Shown here piece by piece: positions 34,801 through 48,182 of a DNA stretch of 64,000 nucleotides; positions within the stretch are counted from its first letter, which is position 1, and each line of letters opens with the position of its first letter. Origin of the DNA: Archivesica marissinica (taxonomy: Eukaryota; Mollusca; Bivalvia; Venerida; Vesicomyidae); contig CM026395.1 in the NCBI GenBank assembly GCA_014843695.1, forward strand, positions 46,838,671-46,902,670, in the 5' to 3' direction. Below the pieces are notes generated by a model that was not told the DNA's origin, did no database searches, and saw only the letters and a list, made by a program, of their open reading frames with translations. The translations under genes were made by a program, and so were the position numbers.

Positions 34801-37800
34801 ACAGCCGGGGAAACATACACTACTTGTTATGGTTGGCTATATGTCACGCTACATACAGCCGGATACACATACACTACGTGTTATGGTTGGCTATATGTCA
34901 TGCTACATACAGTCGGATACACATACACTACGTGTTATGGTTGGCTATTTGTCACGCTACATGCATTCGGATACACATACACTACGTGTTATGGTTGGCT
35001 ATATGTCACGCTACATACAGCCAGATACACATACACTACGTGTTATGGTTGGGTATATGTCATGCTACATACAGCCGGATACACATACACTACGTGTTAT
35101 GGTTGGCTATATGTCACGCTACATACAGCCGGATACACATACACTACGTGTTATGGTTGGCTATATGTCACGCTACATACAGTCGGATACACATACACTA
35201 CGTGTTATGGTTGGCTATATGTCACGCTACATACAGTCGGATACACATACACTACGTGTTATGGTTGGCTATATGTCACGCTACATACAGTCGGATACAC
35301 ATACACTACGTGTTATGGTTGGCTATATGTCACGCTACATACAGTCGGAGAAACATACACTACGTGTTATGGTTGGCTATATGTCACGCTACATACAGCC
35401 GGATACACATACACTACTTGTTATGGTTGGCTATATGTCATGCTACATACAGCCGGATACACATACACTACGTGTTATGGTTGGCTATATGTCACGCTAC
35501 ATACAGTCGGATACACTACGTGTTATGGTTGGCTATATGTCACGCTACATACAGTCGGATACACTACGTGTTATGGTTGGGTATATGTCACGCTACATAC
35601 AGCCGGATACACATACACTACGTGTTATGGTTGGGTATATGTCATGCTACATACAGTCGGATACACATACACTACGTGTTATGGTTGGCTATATGTCACG
35701 CTACATACAGTCGGATACACATACACTACGTGTTATGGTTGGCTATATGTCATGCTACATACAGTCGGATACACATACACTACGTGTTATGGTTGGCTAT
35801 ATGTCACGCTACATACAGTCGGATACACATACACTACGTGTTATGGTTGGCTATATGTCATGCTACATACAGCCGGATACACATACACTACGTGTTATGG
35901 TTGGCTATATGTCACGCTACATACAGCCGGATACACATACACTACGTGTTATGGTTGGCTATATGTCACGCTACATACAGTCGGATATACATACACTACG
36001 TGTTATGGTTGGCTATATGTCACGCTACATACAGCCGGATACACATACACTACGTGTTATGGTTGGCTATATGTCACGCTACATAGTCGGAGACACATAC
36101 ACTACGTGTTATGGTTGGCTATATGGCATGCTACATACAGCCGGATACACATACACTACGTGTTATGGTTGGCTATATGTCACGCTACATACAGTCGGAT
36201 ACACATACACTACGTGTTATGGTTGGCTATATGTCACGCTACATACAGCCGGATACACATACACTACGTGTTATGGTTGGCTATATGTCATGCTACATAC
36301 AGTCGGATACACATACACTACGTGTTATGGTTGGCTATTTGTCACGCTACATGCATTCGGATACACATACACTACGTGTTATGGTTGGCTATATGTCACG
36401 CTACATACAGCCGGATACACATACACTACGTGTTATGGTTGGGTATATGTCATGCTACATACAGCCGGATACACATACACTACGTGTTATGGTTGGCTAT
36501 ATGTCACGCTACATACAGCCGGATACACATACACTACGTGTTATGGTTGGCTATATGTCATGCTACATACATCCGGAAACACATACACTACGTGTTATGG
36601 TTAGCTATATGTCACGCTACATACAGTCGGATACACATACAATACGTGTTATGGTTGGGTATATGTCACGCTACATACAGCCGGATACACATACACTACG
36701 TGTTATGGTTGGGTATATGTCACGCTACATACAGTCGGATACACATACACTACGTGTTATGGTTGGCTATATGTCACGCTACATACAGTCGGATACACAT
36801 ACACTACGTGTTATGGTTGGCTATATGTCACGCTACATACAGCCGGGGAAACATACACTACTTGTTATGGTTGGCTATATGTCACGCTACATACAGCCGG
36901 ATACACATACACTACGTGTTATGGTTGGCTATATGTCATGCTACATACAGTCGGATACACATACACTACGTGTTATGGTTGGCTATTTGTCACGCTACAT
37001 GCATTCGGATACACATACACTACGTGTTATGGTTGGCTATATGTCACGCTACATACAGCCAGATACACATACACTACGTGTTATGGTTGGGTATATGTCA
37101 TGCTACATACAGCCGGATACACATACACTACTTGTTATGGTTAGCTATATGTCACGCTACATACAGCCGGATACACATACACTATGTGTTATGGTTGGCT
37201 ATATGTCACGCTACATACAGTCGGATACACATACACTACGTGTTATGGTTGGCTATATGTCACGCTACATACAGTCGGATACACATACACTACGTGTTAT
37301 GGTTGGCTATATGTCACGCTACATACAGTCGGATACACATACACTACGTGTTATGGTTGGCTATATGTCACGCTACATACAGTCGGAGAAACATACACTA
37401 CGTGTTATGGTTGGCTATATGTCACGCTACATACAGCCGGATACACATACACTACTTGTTATGGTTGGCTATATGTCATGCTACATACAGCCGGATACAC
37501 ATACACTACGTGTTATGGTTGGCTATATGTCACGCTACATACAGTCGGATACACTACGTGTTATGGTTGGCTATATGTCACGCTACATACAGTCGGATAC
37601 ACTACGTGTTATGGTTGGGTATATGTCACGCTACATACAGCCGGATACACATACACTACGTGTTATGGTTGGGTATATGTCATGCTACATACAGTCGGAT
37701 ACACATACACTACGTGTTATGGTTGGCTATATGTCACGCTACATACAGTCGGATACACATACACTACGTGTTATGGTTGGCTATATGTCATGCTACATAC

Positions 37801-40800
37801 AGTCGGATACACATACACTACGTGTTATGGTTGGCTATATGTCACGCTACATACAGTCGGATACACATACACTACGTGTTATGGTTGGCTATATGTCACG
37901 CTACATACAGCCGGATACACATACACTACGTGTTATGGTTGGCTATATGTCACGCTACATACAGCCGGATACACATACACTACGTGTTATGGTTGGCTAT
38001 ATGTCACGCTACATACAGTCGGATACACATACACTACGTGTTATGGTTGGCTATATGTCACGCTACATACAGCCGGGGACACATACACTACTTGTTATGG
38101 TTGGCTATATGTCACGCTACATACAGCCGGATACACATACACTACGTGTTATGGTTGGCTATATGTCATGCTACATACAGTCGGATACACATACACTACG
38201 TGTTATGGTTGGCTATTTGTCACGCTACATGCATTCGGATACACATACACTACGTGTTATGGTTGGCTATATGTCACGCTACATACAGCCAGATACACAT
38301 ACACTACGTGTTATGGTTGGGTATATGTCATGCTACATACAGCCGGATACACATACACTACGTGTTATGGTTGGCTATATGTCACGCTACATACAGCCGG
38401 ATACACATACACTACGTGTTATGGTTGGCTATATGTCACGCTACATACAGTCGGATACACATACACTACGTGTTATGGTTGGCTATATGTCACGCTACAT
38501 ACAGTCGGATACACATACACTACGTGTTATGGTTGGCTATATGTCACGCTACATACAGTCGGATACACATACACTACGTGTTATGGTTGGCTATATGTCA
38601 CGCTACATACAGTCGGAGAAACATACACTACGTGTTATGGTTGGCTATATGTCACGCTACATACTGCCGGATACACATACACTACTTGTTATGGTTGGCT
38701 ATATGTCACGCTACATACAGTCGGATACACATACACTACGTGTTATGGTTGGCTATATGTCATGCTACATACAGCCGGATACACATACACTACGTGTTAT
38801 GGTTGGCTATATGTCACGCTACATACAGTCGGATACACTACGTGTTATGGTTGGCTATATGTCACGCTACATACAGTCGGATAAACTACGTGTTATGGTT
38901 GGGTATATGTCACGCTACATACAGTCGGATACACATACACTACGTGTTATGGTTGGCTATATGTCACGCTACATACAGCCGGATACACATACACTACGTG
39001 TTATGGTTGGCTATATGTCACGCTACATAGTCGGAGACACATACACTACGTGTTATGGTTGGCTATATGTCATGCTACATACAGCCGGATACACATACAC
39101 TACGTGTTATGGTTGGCTATATGTCATGCTACATACAGTCGGATACACATACACTACGTGTTATGGTTGGCTATATGTCACGCTACATACAGTCGGATAC
39201 ACATACACTACGTGTTATGGTTGGCTATATGTCATGCTACATACAGTCGGATACACATACACTACGTGTTATGGTTGGCTATATGTCACGCTACATACAG
39301 CCGGATACACATACACTACGTGTTATGGTTGGCTATATGTCATGCTACATACAGTCGGATACACATACACTACTTGTTATGGTTGGCTATATGTCATGCT
39401 ACATACAGCCGGATACACATACACTACGTGTTATGGTTGGCTATATGTCACGCTACATACAGTCGGATACACATACACTACATGTTATGGTTGGCTATAT
39501 GTCACGCTACATACAGCCGGATACACATACACTACGTGTTATGGTTGGCTATATGTCACGCTACATACAGCCGGATACACATACACTACGTGTTATGGTT
39601 GGCTATATGTCACGCTACATACAGTCGGATACACATACACTACGTGTTATGGTTGGCTATATGTCATGCTACATACAGTCGGATACACATACACTACGTG
39701 TTATGGTTGGCTATATGTCACGCTACATACAGGCGGATACACATACACTACGTGTTATGGTTGGCTATATGTCACGCTACATACAGCCGGATACACATAC
39801 ACTACGTGTTATGGTTGGCTATATGTCAAGCTACATACAGTCACATACACATACACTACGTGTTATGGTTGGCTATATGTCACGCTACATACAGCCGGAT
39901 GCACATACACTACGTGTTATGGTTGGCTATGTGTCACGCTACATACAGCCGGATACACATGCACTACGTGTTATGGTTGGCTATATGTCACGCTACATAC
40001 AGCCGGATACACATACACTACGTGTTATGGTTGGCTATATGTCATGCTACATACAGCCGGATACACATACACTACGTGTTATGGTTGGCTATATGTCACG
40101 CTACATACAGTCGGATACACATACACTACGTGTTATGGTTGGGTATATGTCACGCTACATACAGCCGGATACACATACACTACGTGTTATGGTTGGGTAT
40201 ATGTCACGCTACATACAGTCGGATACACATACACTACGTGTTATGGTTGGCTATATGTCATGCTACATACAGTCGGATACACATACACTACTTGTTATGG
40301 TTGGCTATATGTCACGCTACATACAGCCGGATACACATACACTATGTTATGGTTGGCTATATGTCACGCTACATACAGCCGGATACACATACACTACGTG
40401 TTATGGTTGGCTATATGTCATGCTACATACAGCCGGATACACATACACTACGTGTTATGGTTGGCTATATGTCACGCTACATACAGTCGGATACACATAC
40501 ACTACGTGTTATGGTTGGCTATATGTCACGCTACATACAGCCGGATACACATACACTACGTGTTATGGTTGGCTATATGTCACGCTACATACAGCCGGAT
40601 ACACATACACTACGTGTTATGGTTGGGTATATGTCACGCTACATACAGCCGGATACACATACACTACGTGTTATGGTTGGGTATATGTCACGCTACATAC
40701 AGTCGGATACACATACACTACGTGTTATGGTTGGCTATATGTCACGCTACATACAGTCGGATACACATACACTACGTGTTATGGTTGGGTATATGTCACG

Positions 40801-43411
40801 CTACATACAGCAGGGGACACATACACTACGTGTTATGGTTGGCTATATGTCATGCTACATACAGCCGGATACATATACACTACGTGTTATGGTTGGATAT
40901 ATGCCACGCTACATACAGCCGGATACACATACACTACGTGTTATGGTTGGGTATATGTCACGCTACATACAGTCGGATATACATACAATACGTGTTATGG
41001 TTGGCTATATGTCATGCTACATACAGCCGGATACACATACACTACGTGTTATGGTTGGCTATATGGCACGCTACATAGTCGGAGACACATAAACTACGTG
41101 TTATGGTTCGCTATATGTCACGCTACATACAGCCGGATACACATACACTACGTGTTATGGTTGGGTATATGCCACGCTACATACAGTCGGATATACATAC
41201 AATACGTGTTATGGTTGGCTATATGTCACGCTACATACAGCCGGATACACATACACTACGTGTTATGGTTGGCTATATGTCACGCTACATAGTCGGAGAC
41301 ACATACACTACGTGTTATGGTTGGCTATATGTCATGCTACATACAGCCGGATACACATACACTACGTGTTATGGTTGGCTATATGTCATGCTACATACAG
41401 TCGGATACACATACACTACGTGTTATGGTTGGCTATATGTCACGCTACATACAGTCGGATACACATACACTACGTGTTATGGTTGGCTATATGTCATGCT
41501 ACATACAGTCGGATACACATACACTACGTGTTATGGTTGGCTATATGTCACGCTACATACAGCCGGATACACATACACTACGTGTTATGGTTGGCTATAT
41601 GCCATGCTACATACAGTCGGATACACATACACTACTTGTTATGGTTGGCTATATGTCATGCTACATACAGCCGGATACACATACACTACGTGTTATGGTT
41701 GGCTATATGTCACGCTACATACAGTCGGATACACATACACTACATGTTATGGTTGGCTATATGTCACGCTACATACAGCCGGATACACATACACTACGTG
41801 TTATGGTTGGCTATATGTCACGCTACATACAGTCGGATACACATACACTACGTGTTATGGTTGGCTATATGTCATGCTACATACAGTCGGATACACATAC
41901 ACTACGTGTTATGGTTGGCTATATGTCACGCTACATACAGTCGGATACACATACACTACGTGTTATGGTTGGCTATATGTCACGCTACATACAGCCGGAT
42001 ACACATACACTACGTGTTATGGTTGGCTATATGTCACGCTACATACAGTCGGATACACATACACTACGTGTTATGGTTGGCTATATGTCACGCTACATAC
42101 AGCCGGATACACATACACTACGTGTTATGGTTGGCTATATGTCACGCTACATACAGCCGGATACACATACACTACGTGTTATGGTTGGCTATATGTCACG
42201 CTACATACAGCCGGATACACATACACTACGTGTTATGGTTGGCTATATGTCATGCTACATACAGCCGGATACACATACACTACGTGTTATGGTTAGCTAT
42301 ATGTCACGCTACATACAGTCGGATACACATACACTACGTGTTATGGTTGGGTATATGTCACGCTACATACAGCCGGATACACATACACTACGTGTTATGG
42401 TTGGGTATATGTCACGCCACATACAGTCGGATACACATACACTACGTGTTATGGTTGGCTATATGGCATGCTACATACAGTCGGATACACATACACTACT
42501 TGTTATGGTTGGCTATATGTCACGCTACATACAGCCGGATACACATACACTATATGTTATGTTTGGCTATATGTCACGCTACATACAGCCGGATACACAT
42601 ACACTACGTGTTATTGTTGGCTATATGTCATGCTACATACAGCCGGATACACATACACTACGTGTTATGGTTGGCTATATGTCACGCTACATACAGCCGG
42701 ATACACATACACTACGTGTTATGGTTAGCTATATGTCACGCTACATACAGTCGGATACACATACACTACGTGTTATAGTTGGCTATATGTCACGCTACAT
42801 ACAGTCGGATACACATACACTACGTGTTATGGTTGGGTATATGTCACGCTACATACAGCAGGGGACACATACACTACGTGTTATGGTTGGCTATATGCCA
42901 TGCTACATACAGCCGGATACATATACACTACGTGTTATGGTTGGATATATGCCACGCTACATACAGCCGGATACACATACACTACGTGTTATGGTTGGGT
43001 ATATGTCACGCTACATACAGTCGGATATACATACAATACGTGTTATGGTTGGCTATATGTCACGCTACATACAGCCGGATACACATACACTACGTGTTAT
43101 GGTTGGCTATATGTCACGCTACATAGTCGGAGACACATAAACTACGTGTTATTGTTCGCTATATGTCACGCTACATACAGCCGGATACACATACACTACG
43201 TATTATGGTTGGCTATATGCCACGCTACATACAGCCGGATACACATACACTACGTGTTATGGTTCGCTATATGTCACGCTACATACAGCCAGATACACAT
43301 ACACTACGTGTTATTGTTAGCTATATGTCCTGCTACATACAGCCGGATACACATACACTACGTGTTATGGTTGGCTATATGGCATGCTACATACAGCCGG
43401 ATACATGGATA
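31866..43411. repeat. 54-bp satellite, 11.5 kb, higher-order structure
   Basis: About 214 copies of a 54-bp unit containing GGATACACATACACTACGTG, TTATGGTTGGCTATATGTCA and CGCTACATACAG(T/C)C. Variants: GGTTAGC, GGTTGGG, TCATGC, CTTGTTA; 9-bp-deleted units (GTCGGATACACTACG); and a marker unit CTATTTGTCACGCTACATGC at about 34297, 34945, 36335, 36983 and 38213. Markers recur at 648 and 2038 bp, and 39.05-41.3 kb is repeated at 41.3-43.1 kb (offset 2262) with monomer order conserved. The unit is 18 codons with no stop in the three plus frames, so frames up to 1655 codons arise. Equal openness of all three frames argues against coding. Confidence 0.97.
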
Positions 43412-43547
43412 GATGTACAAGGCTTTGGGTGGCTTATGAATATGTCATGCTCCTATGGCTAAACATGCGTGGAGTGTGAACTTGACATCTTGCTCCGTAC
43501 CTAGTACATGTATCTTAATAATAACATTGATCACTAGCGGTTGGGGG
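43412..43547. other. Junction between two satellites
   Basis: About 135 bp of unique sequence separating the 54-bp and 42-bp arrays; nothing recognised. Confidence 0.6.
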
Positions 43548-44780
43548 GGCAACCTCTGCAGGCCTACATTCAACCCACATGTATGGGCGGACAACCCCTG
43601 CAGGCCTACATCCAACCCACATGTATGGGCGGGCAACCCCTGCAGGCCTACATTCAACCCACATGTATGGGCGGACAACCCCTGCAGGCCTACATCCAAC
43701 CCACATGTATGGGCGGGCAACCCCTGCAGGCCTACATTCAACCCACATGTATGGGCGGACAACCCCTGCAGGCCTACATCCAACCCACATGTATGGGCGG
43801 GCAACCCCTGCAGGCCTACATTCAACCCACATGTATGGGCGGACAACCCCTGCAGGCCTACATCCAACCCACATGTATGGGCGGGCAACCCCTGCAGGCC
43901 TACATTCAACCCACATGTATGGGCGGACAACCCCTGCAGGCCTACATTCAACCGACATGTATGGGCGGACAACCCATGCAGGCCTACATTCAACCCACAT
44001 GTATGGGCGGACAACCCCTGCAGGCCTACATTCAACCCACATGTATGGGCGGACAACCCCTGCAGGCCTACATTCAACCCACATGTATGGGCGGACAACC
44101 CCTGCAGGCCTACATTCAACCCACATGTATGGGCGGGCAACCCCTGCAGGCCTACATTCAACCCACATGTATGGGCGGGCAACCCCTGCAGGCCTACATT
44201 CAACCCACATGTATGGGCGGACAACCCCTGCAGGCCTACATTCAACCCACATGTATGGGCGGGCAACCCTGCAGGCCTACATTCAACCCACATGTATGGG
44301 CGGGCAACCCCTGCAGGCCTACATTCAACCCACATGTATGGGCGGGCAACCCCTGCAGGCCTACATTCAACCGCATGTATGGGCGGGCAACCCCTGCAGG
44401 CCTACATCCAACCCACATGTATGGGCGGACAACCCCTGCAGGCCTACATTCAACCCACATGTATGGGCGGGCAACCCCTGCAGGCCTACATTCAACCCAC
44501 ATGTATGGGCGGGCAACCCCTGCAGGCCTACATTCAACCGACATGTATGGGCGGGCAACCCCTGCAGGCCTACATCCAACCCACATGTATGGGCGGACAA
44601 CCCCTGCAGGCCTACATTCAACCCACATGTATGGGCGGACAACCCCTGCAGGCCTACATCCAACCCACATGTATGGGCGGACAACCCATGCAGGCCTACA
44701 TTCAACCGACATGTATGGGCGGGCAACCCCTGCAGGCCTACATTCAACCCACATGTATGGGCGGACAACCCCTGCAGGCA
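43548..44780. repeat. 42-bp tandem array with dimer phase
   Basis: About 29 copies with ACCCACATGTATGGGCGG and CAACCCCTGCAGGCCTACAT. Between about 43560 and 43900, units with GGACAACC...ACATCC alternate with GGGCAACC...ACATTC, an 84-bp dimer that later dissolves. Each unit contains PstI (CTGCAG) and StuI (AGGCCT) sites. The unit is 14 codons with no stops on either strand, hence false frames of 245-473 codons on both strands. Confidence 0.97.
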
Positions 44781-44889
44781 TTCATTCATGTATCTATTAT
44801 TGCACACCCTGTTCCGGAGACACAATTCATATTATGTACCCGAGAGACCATGAACAATCGCAACAGGTGCATCTAAACTAGTTTCATGA

Positions 44890-45500
44890 ATTGATCTACA
44901 AAATGAAGTGAACTGGGAACCATTAACAAACCGGAGACACAAACTAATTCTGTTTTATAAAATTAAAAACTGTTTAACACCTGAATACTTATCTGATCTT
45001 GTACCGACAAATGTTGCTTCAATTAGTATATAATCTTCGAAATGCTGACGCTATACGATCAATGGACAACTTCATACTACAATTCATCTTAACCATCCGT
45101 AATAAGAGACTAGAATGACATAGACAGTAACGTTAGGAATGCTACAACTCTAAACACCTTTAAAAATTATATAAACAAAGATAAAAGAAAAACTCCGACG
45201 TTCTTCTATTATGGTGATAGATACCTACAAGTATTACATACACGAATTAGAACCAAGTCAAGTGGGCTCCACGAGCATCTCTTTTTAAAAATTTTAATTC
45301 AAACACCACTATGCCGATCTTATGAAAACAGCTACCACGTTTCTTTGAATGTACAAACTATTCTAATATTCGAATTGATTTCCTACATAATTTGCTAAGA
45401 GTATGTCCTACTGCTAATCTGCATACTATCCTACATGGCATGGAAACTCTTACAGATGACATTATCAAAATAATATTTGAATATGTCCCATAATTTCATT
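44890..45500 (+). pseudogene. LINE C-terminal relic
   Basis: Pieces in several plus frames read, in order, NWEPLTNRRHKLILFYKI, TPEYLSDLVPTNVAS, YNLRNADAIR, TFFYYGDRYLQVLHTRIRTK and HEHLFLKILIQTPLC. This is the conserved order downstream of the RT catalytic core in CR1/L2-like LINEs (L-FYK, YLSDL-P, YNLRN, YYG-R--Q--HTRLR, LF-K-I--PLC). Many stops and frameshifts are present and the catalytic part is missing. It is close in type to 49115-49618. Confidence 0.82.
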
Positions 45501-45565
45501 CGTGATACAAAACGATTCTTTGAGTGAAACCCCATGTATAGAAGACACCCGTGTATATAAGGCGT

Positions 45566-45840
45566 GCACAGACGGATATGTAGTCCAGTGGTAACACGTT
45601 GGACTGGTAATCCAGGAATCGCAGGTTGGATCACCCGTCTGACCCTAATAAAATTAAGTCTTTCAGATGGGACCGTCTCGTGTCGGTGCTTTACACCGTG
45701 CACGTAAATCATGAACCTGAGGAGATTCTCTAATGGGTCTGTCTGTATCATTGCACTATCCTCCAAAATGACTCTCTTCAGGAGGCGTCGCTCATATGGG
45801 CAACCAGTAGCGACGATACATAAATGTAACACATATAAGA
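45566..45840 (+). mobile_element. tRNA-derived SINE (family C), full length
   Basis: Head ATGTAGTCCAGTGGTAACAC with B-box-like GCAGGTTGGATCACC, body GGTGCTTTACACCGTGCACG, GCACTATCCTCCAAAATGAC, TTCAGGAGGCGTCGCTCATA, and tail AACCAGTAGCGACGATACAT. It lies just 3' of a LINE relic on the same strand. Confidence 0.9.
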
Positions 45841-45939
45841 CGTGCACTTGATGACTTTATCTGCCTGTGTAACCTTCTCATAACTCTTCTCTTTGGTAGA
45901 GACTATATCCTGTTTCAGGTATGAATAGGTCCCACAAAT

Positions 45940-46110
45940 TGTCGATCTGCGCGCGCGCGAAATACCATTTCATGTTCAGCTGCGCGCGCGCCAATTAGCT
46001 CGTTACTGACGATCTGCGCGCCCTTCAAAAATAAATAAGTCTGAGCTATTCTGGACGGTGTGTGAGCGCACACATGTAACCTCATTCTGAACTGTATCTG
46101 CGCGCGCGTG
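45940..46110. other. Alternating GC tracts upstream of the NRF1-like exon
   Basis: Four TGCGCGCGC-type runs within 170 bp, spaced 30-75 bp. Alternating purine-pyrimidine runs can adopt Z-DNA. They lie in the inferred intron upstream of the next exon and resemble those downstream at 48183-48375. Confidence 0.7.
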
Positions 46111-46251
46111 TTTGGTCCAGTTCATGCAGGTTTGCCCTTGGTCCTGGCTACACAGATTGTTTACTGTAGCCATTAGTAGATAGCTTACACAACAGGCTAT
46201 TTATTACAGCTACAAAGTTAATGTATTGGCAAAATATCTTCCTTTTTTCAG

Positions 46252-47142
46252 TCTCAAGATTTCAACGATCCCTCAGATGATGAAGGCAGTCAACAACGGT
46301 CATCACGGATGGGGCAAAGATGAATGTCGTCCAAGGTGGTGGCCGGACAACGTCCCCTTCAAGAATCCGAAACAGCGCCCCAACGGATTTATAGGTTCAT
46401 CCGTGGATTGGAAGAATGCTTTGAAACAAGTCATCAGCGCATGTCTGTCGCATTACGGGTACGATCCTGCGACCCACCACCGGGGATACAACGATGAAGC
46501 TCACGAGGATGGTGATGAGAGTGACAGCTCAGACTCCGGTGATGGTAACAGGGACGACTCCGGCCATGATGCTGCGCGTGAAGACGCCGCAGCTGTTGCT
46601 GTAGAAGAGGGACGTCGTCGTGTAAGCATAGCAGACATCAATAGGGACCAGCAAGCTGTAGCTGACCAGGCACAGGTAACATGCATATAATATGTATAAG
46701 ATTTTACCGAAACTGTAGGTTTCACGCTGGTCAATAAGTCCAATAGTAACATTGTTATTGCCGGGTACTTTATTAATTATCGTAAAAGCAAAAACAAATT
46801 TATAGAGACATATTATTAAGCGTCAGAAGATTTGGCATAGACAAACAAACATATATAGATAGATAGATTCCCTTTCAGCCTCCGCGCTTCTCAACCCCTC
46901 GCAGGGCTCCCGCTGATGACGTCAGGCGTAACCTGGGGACAGGCCGTCACGTGCTAACTCCGAGACAACTCTACGGAGTCGTGGACAGGACAGATGACAT
47001 TCCCGGTAATGTGGCTGCGCCAGGACTCCGTCTAATGCCCGATCCAGAGCGCACCCCACGATCCAGCAGACCAACACCACAGGCCCAGCCACGCAGGATC
47101 CGCAAGGCTCGTGTACTATTTACTCCCAGTGACTTTAATTGA
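46252..47142 (+). CDS. NRF1/EWG-like protein, last two exons (5' part not seen)
   Basis: Two exons: 46252-46675 and 46879-47142 (TGA 47140-47142), separated by a 203-nt GT-AG intron. The first acceptor follows a strong pyrimidine tract (CTTCCTTTTTTCAG); the donor is CAG/GTAACA; the second acceptor is CCCTTTCAG. Joining is phase 0 and stays open. The first exon reads IPQMMK, then HGWGKDECRPRWWPDNVPF, NPKQRP and WKNAL-QVISACLSHYGYD. This matches the distal part of the NRF1/EWG DNA-binding and dimerisation region (IPEMLK, GWGKESC-P-WWPEDIPW, W-QAL--IV-NCY--HG), known in animal transcription factors that bind GCGC palindromes. An acidic Asp/Ser stretch follows, then a Pro/Arg-rich tail ending VLFTPSDFN. 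The proximal half of the domain should lie on an upstream exon not identified here. It is probably a divergent NRF1-like paralogue rather than NRF1 itself. Confidence 0.87.
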
Positions 47143-47324
47143 GAGATTAGGCTAGCACAGATCGTGGATGTTCACAATTGTTTTATTCTTTGACTCACTA
47201 ATACATTTCACAAATGTAAGCCTATACACGTGTAACCATAAATTCAATGACATGTATCTCTTTTTATCAGATGCGTTTCGACCAATCAGATGATTTCATG
47301 TAATTATAGTCCTATTGACATGTA
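47143..47324. other. 3' flank of the NRF1-like gene
   Basis: AT-rich; no certain polyadenylation signal close to the stop. The nearest AATAAA sequences (about 47407 and 47449) are in or after the palindrome below. Confidence 0.4.
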
Positions 47325-47421
47325 GTCGTATCGTTTTATTGATACCTATATAAATAGTGATATTGCCCTCGGCTTCGCCTCTGGCAATATGGCTTTTTAT
47401 ATGTCAATAAAACGATATAAT
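47325..47421. repeat. Large palindrome (MITE-like hairpin)
   Basis: Outer arms TATCGTTTTATTGA (47329-47342) and TCAATAAAACGATA (47404-47417) are perfect complements. Inner arms ATATTGCC (47360-47367) and GGCAATAT (47383-47390) also pair around CTCGGCTTCGCCTCT. The whole 90-bp block folds on itself with small bulges. I recall similar GCCCTCGGCTTCGCCTCGGGC hairpins in marine invertebrate genomes. Confidence 0.82.
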
Positions 47422-47757
47422 TATCGAAACAACATCCATAATGTGTATAATAAATATCTGCTCGATTTCTAAAGACTCTGATAGCCTGTCTAGCTTCCAC
47501 ATGTCGTTAGGTGCTAGACTTCACATGGTAACATTTTACAGAATTGTCTATGTTTTGTGTTTTTCAAGTGACGTATTTACAAAAAATGTAATAAACATGT
47601 TTCCATATAAAACCTACCTGTTGTGTTTTTATTCACGTTTGTCATCTGATAATGAAATTGGAACATCGGTCTACAATTTTAATTAGTATCTTAGAATAAA
47701 CCCATTAATCAGTCCCCCTCCCCCGGCTACTCTAAATAGAAAGGTACTCGTATTGGC
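47422..47757. other. AT-rich unique DNA
   Basis: No gene supported; a weak 81-codon plus frame is AT-driven. Confidence 0.45.
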
Positions 47758-47965
47758 GGGGGGGGGGCATTTGTTATGAAGGGGGGGAGAGGGGGTGAAT
47801 GTATAACAAATCCGTGTTAAGGGTTATGGGGGGGGTGAATGGGTGAAAAAGTGACATTAATTGGGGGGGCATTTGTTATGAAGGGGAGGGGGAGGGGGTG
47901 AATGGATAACAAATCCGTGTTAAGGGTTATGGGGGGTGAATGGGTGAAAAAGTGGCATTAATGGG
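47758..47965. repeat. 102-bp duplication, G-rich
   Basis: Two copies of a unit with GGGGGGGCATTTGTTATGAA, AACAAATCCGTGTTAAGGGT and GGGTGAATGGGTGAAAAAGT, starting near 47761 and 47863. Several runs of five or more G on one strand could form G-quadruplexes. Confidence 0.88.
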
Positions 47966-48182
47966 GTTATAAACGGGTAAAAATATTTACCTTTGAATTT
48001 TGTTTAAAATGCATACACAATTTTGCTTTTCAATTTTACCTGTAAAAATGGGGTAAATCCGTGGTGGAATTATCTTGGCAATGGGGTTAATTTGGATGCG
48101 ACAAAAACCCTTTGTAAATGGGGTTTATTGTGACATCATTTTCGCAGATGGGGATTACTTTCCCCCGGGTTGTCGCCATATT

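Noticed and set aside
31914..41292. Open frames of 1390-1655 codons over the 54-bp satellite
   Set aside because: The 54-bp unit has no stop in any plus frame, so all three frames are open over the same DNA. Translations are pure 18-residue repeats without signal peptide, unique domain or splice context.
43445..44881. Frames of 245-473 codons on both strands in the 42-bp array
   Set aside because: Both strands and several frames are open at once because the monomer is stop-free and 14 codons long.
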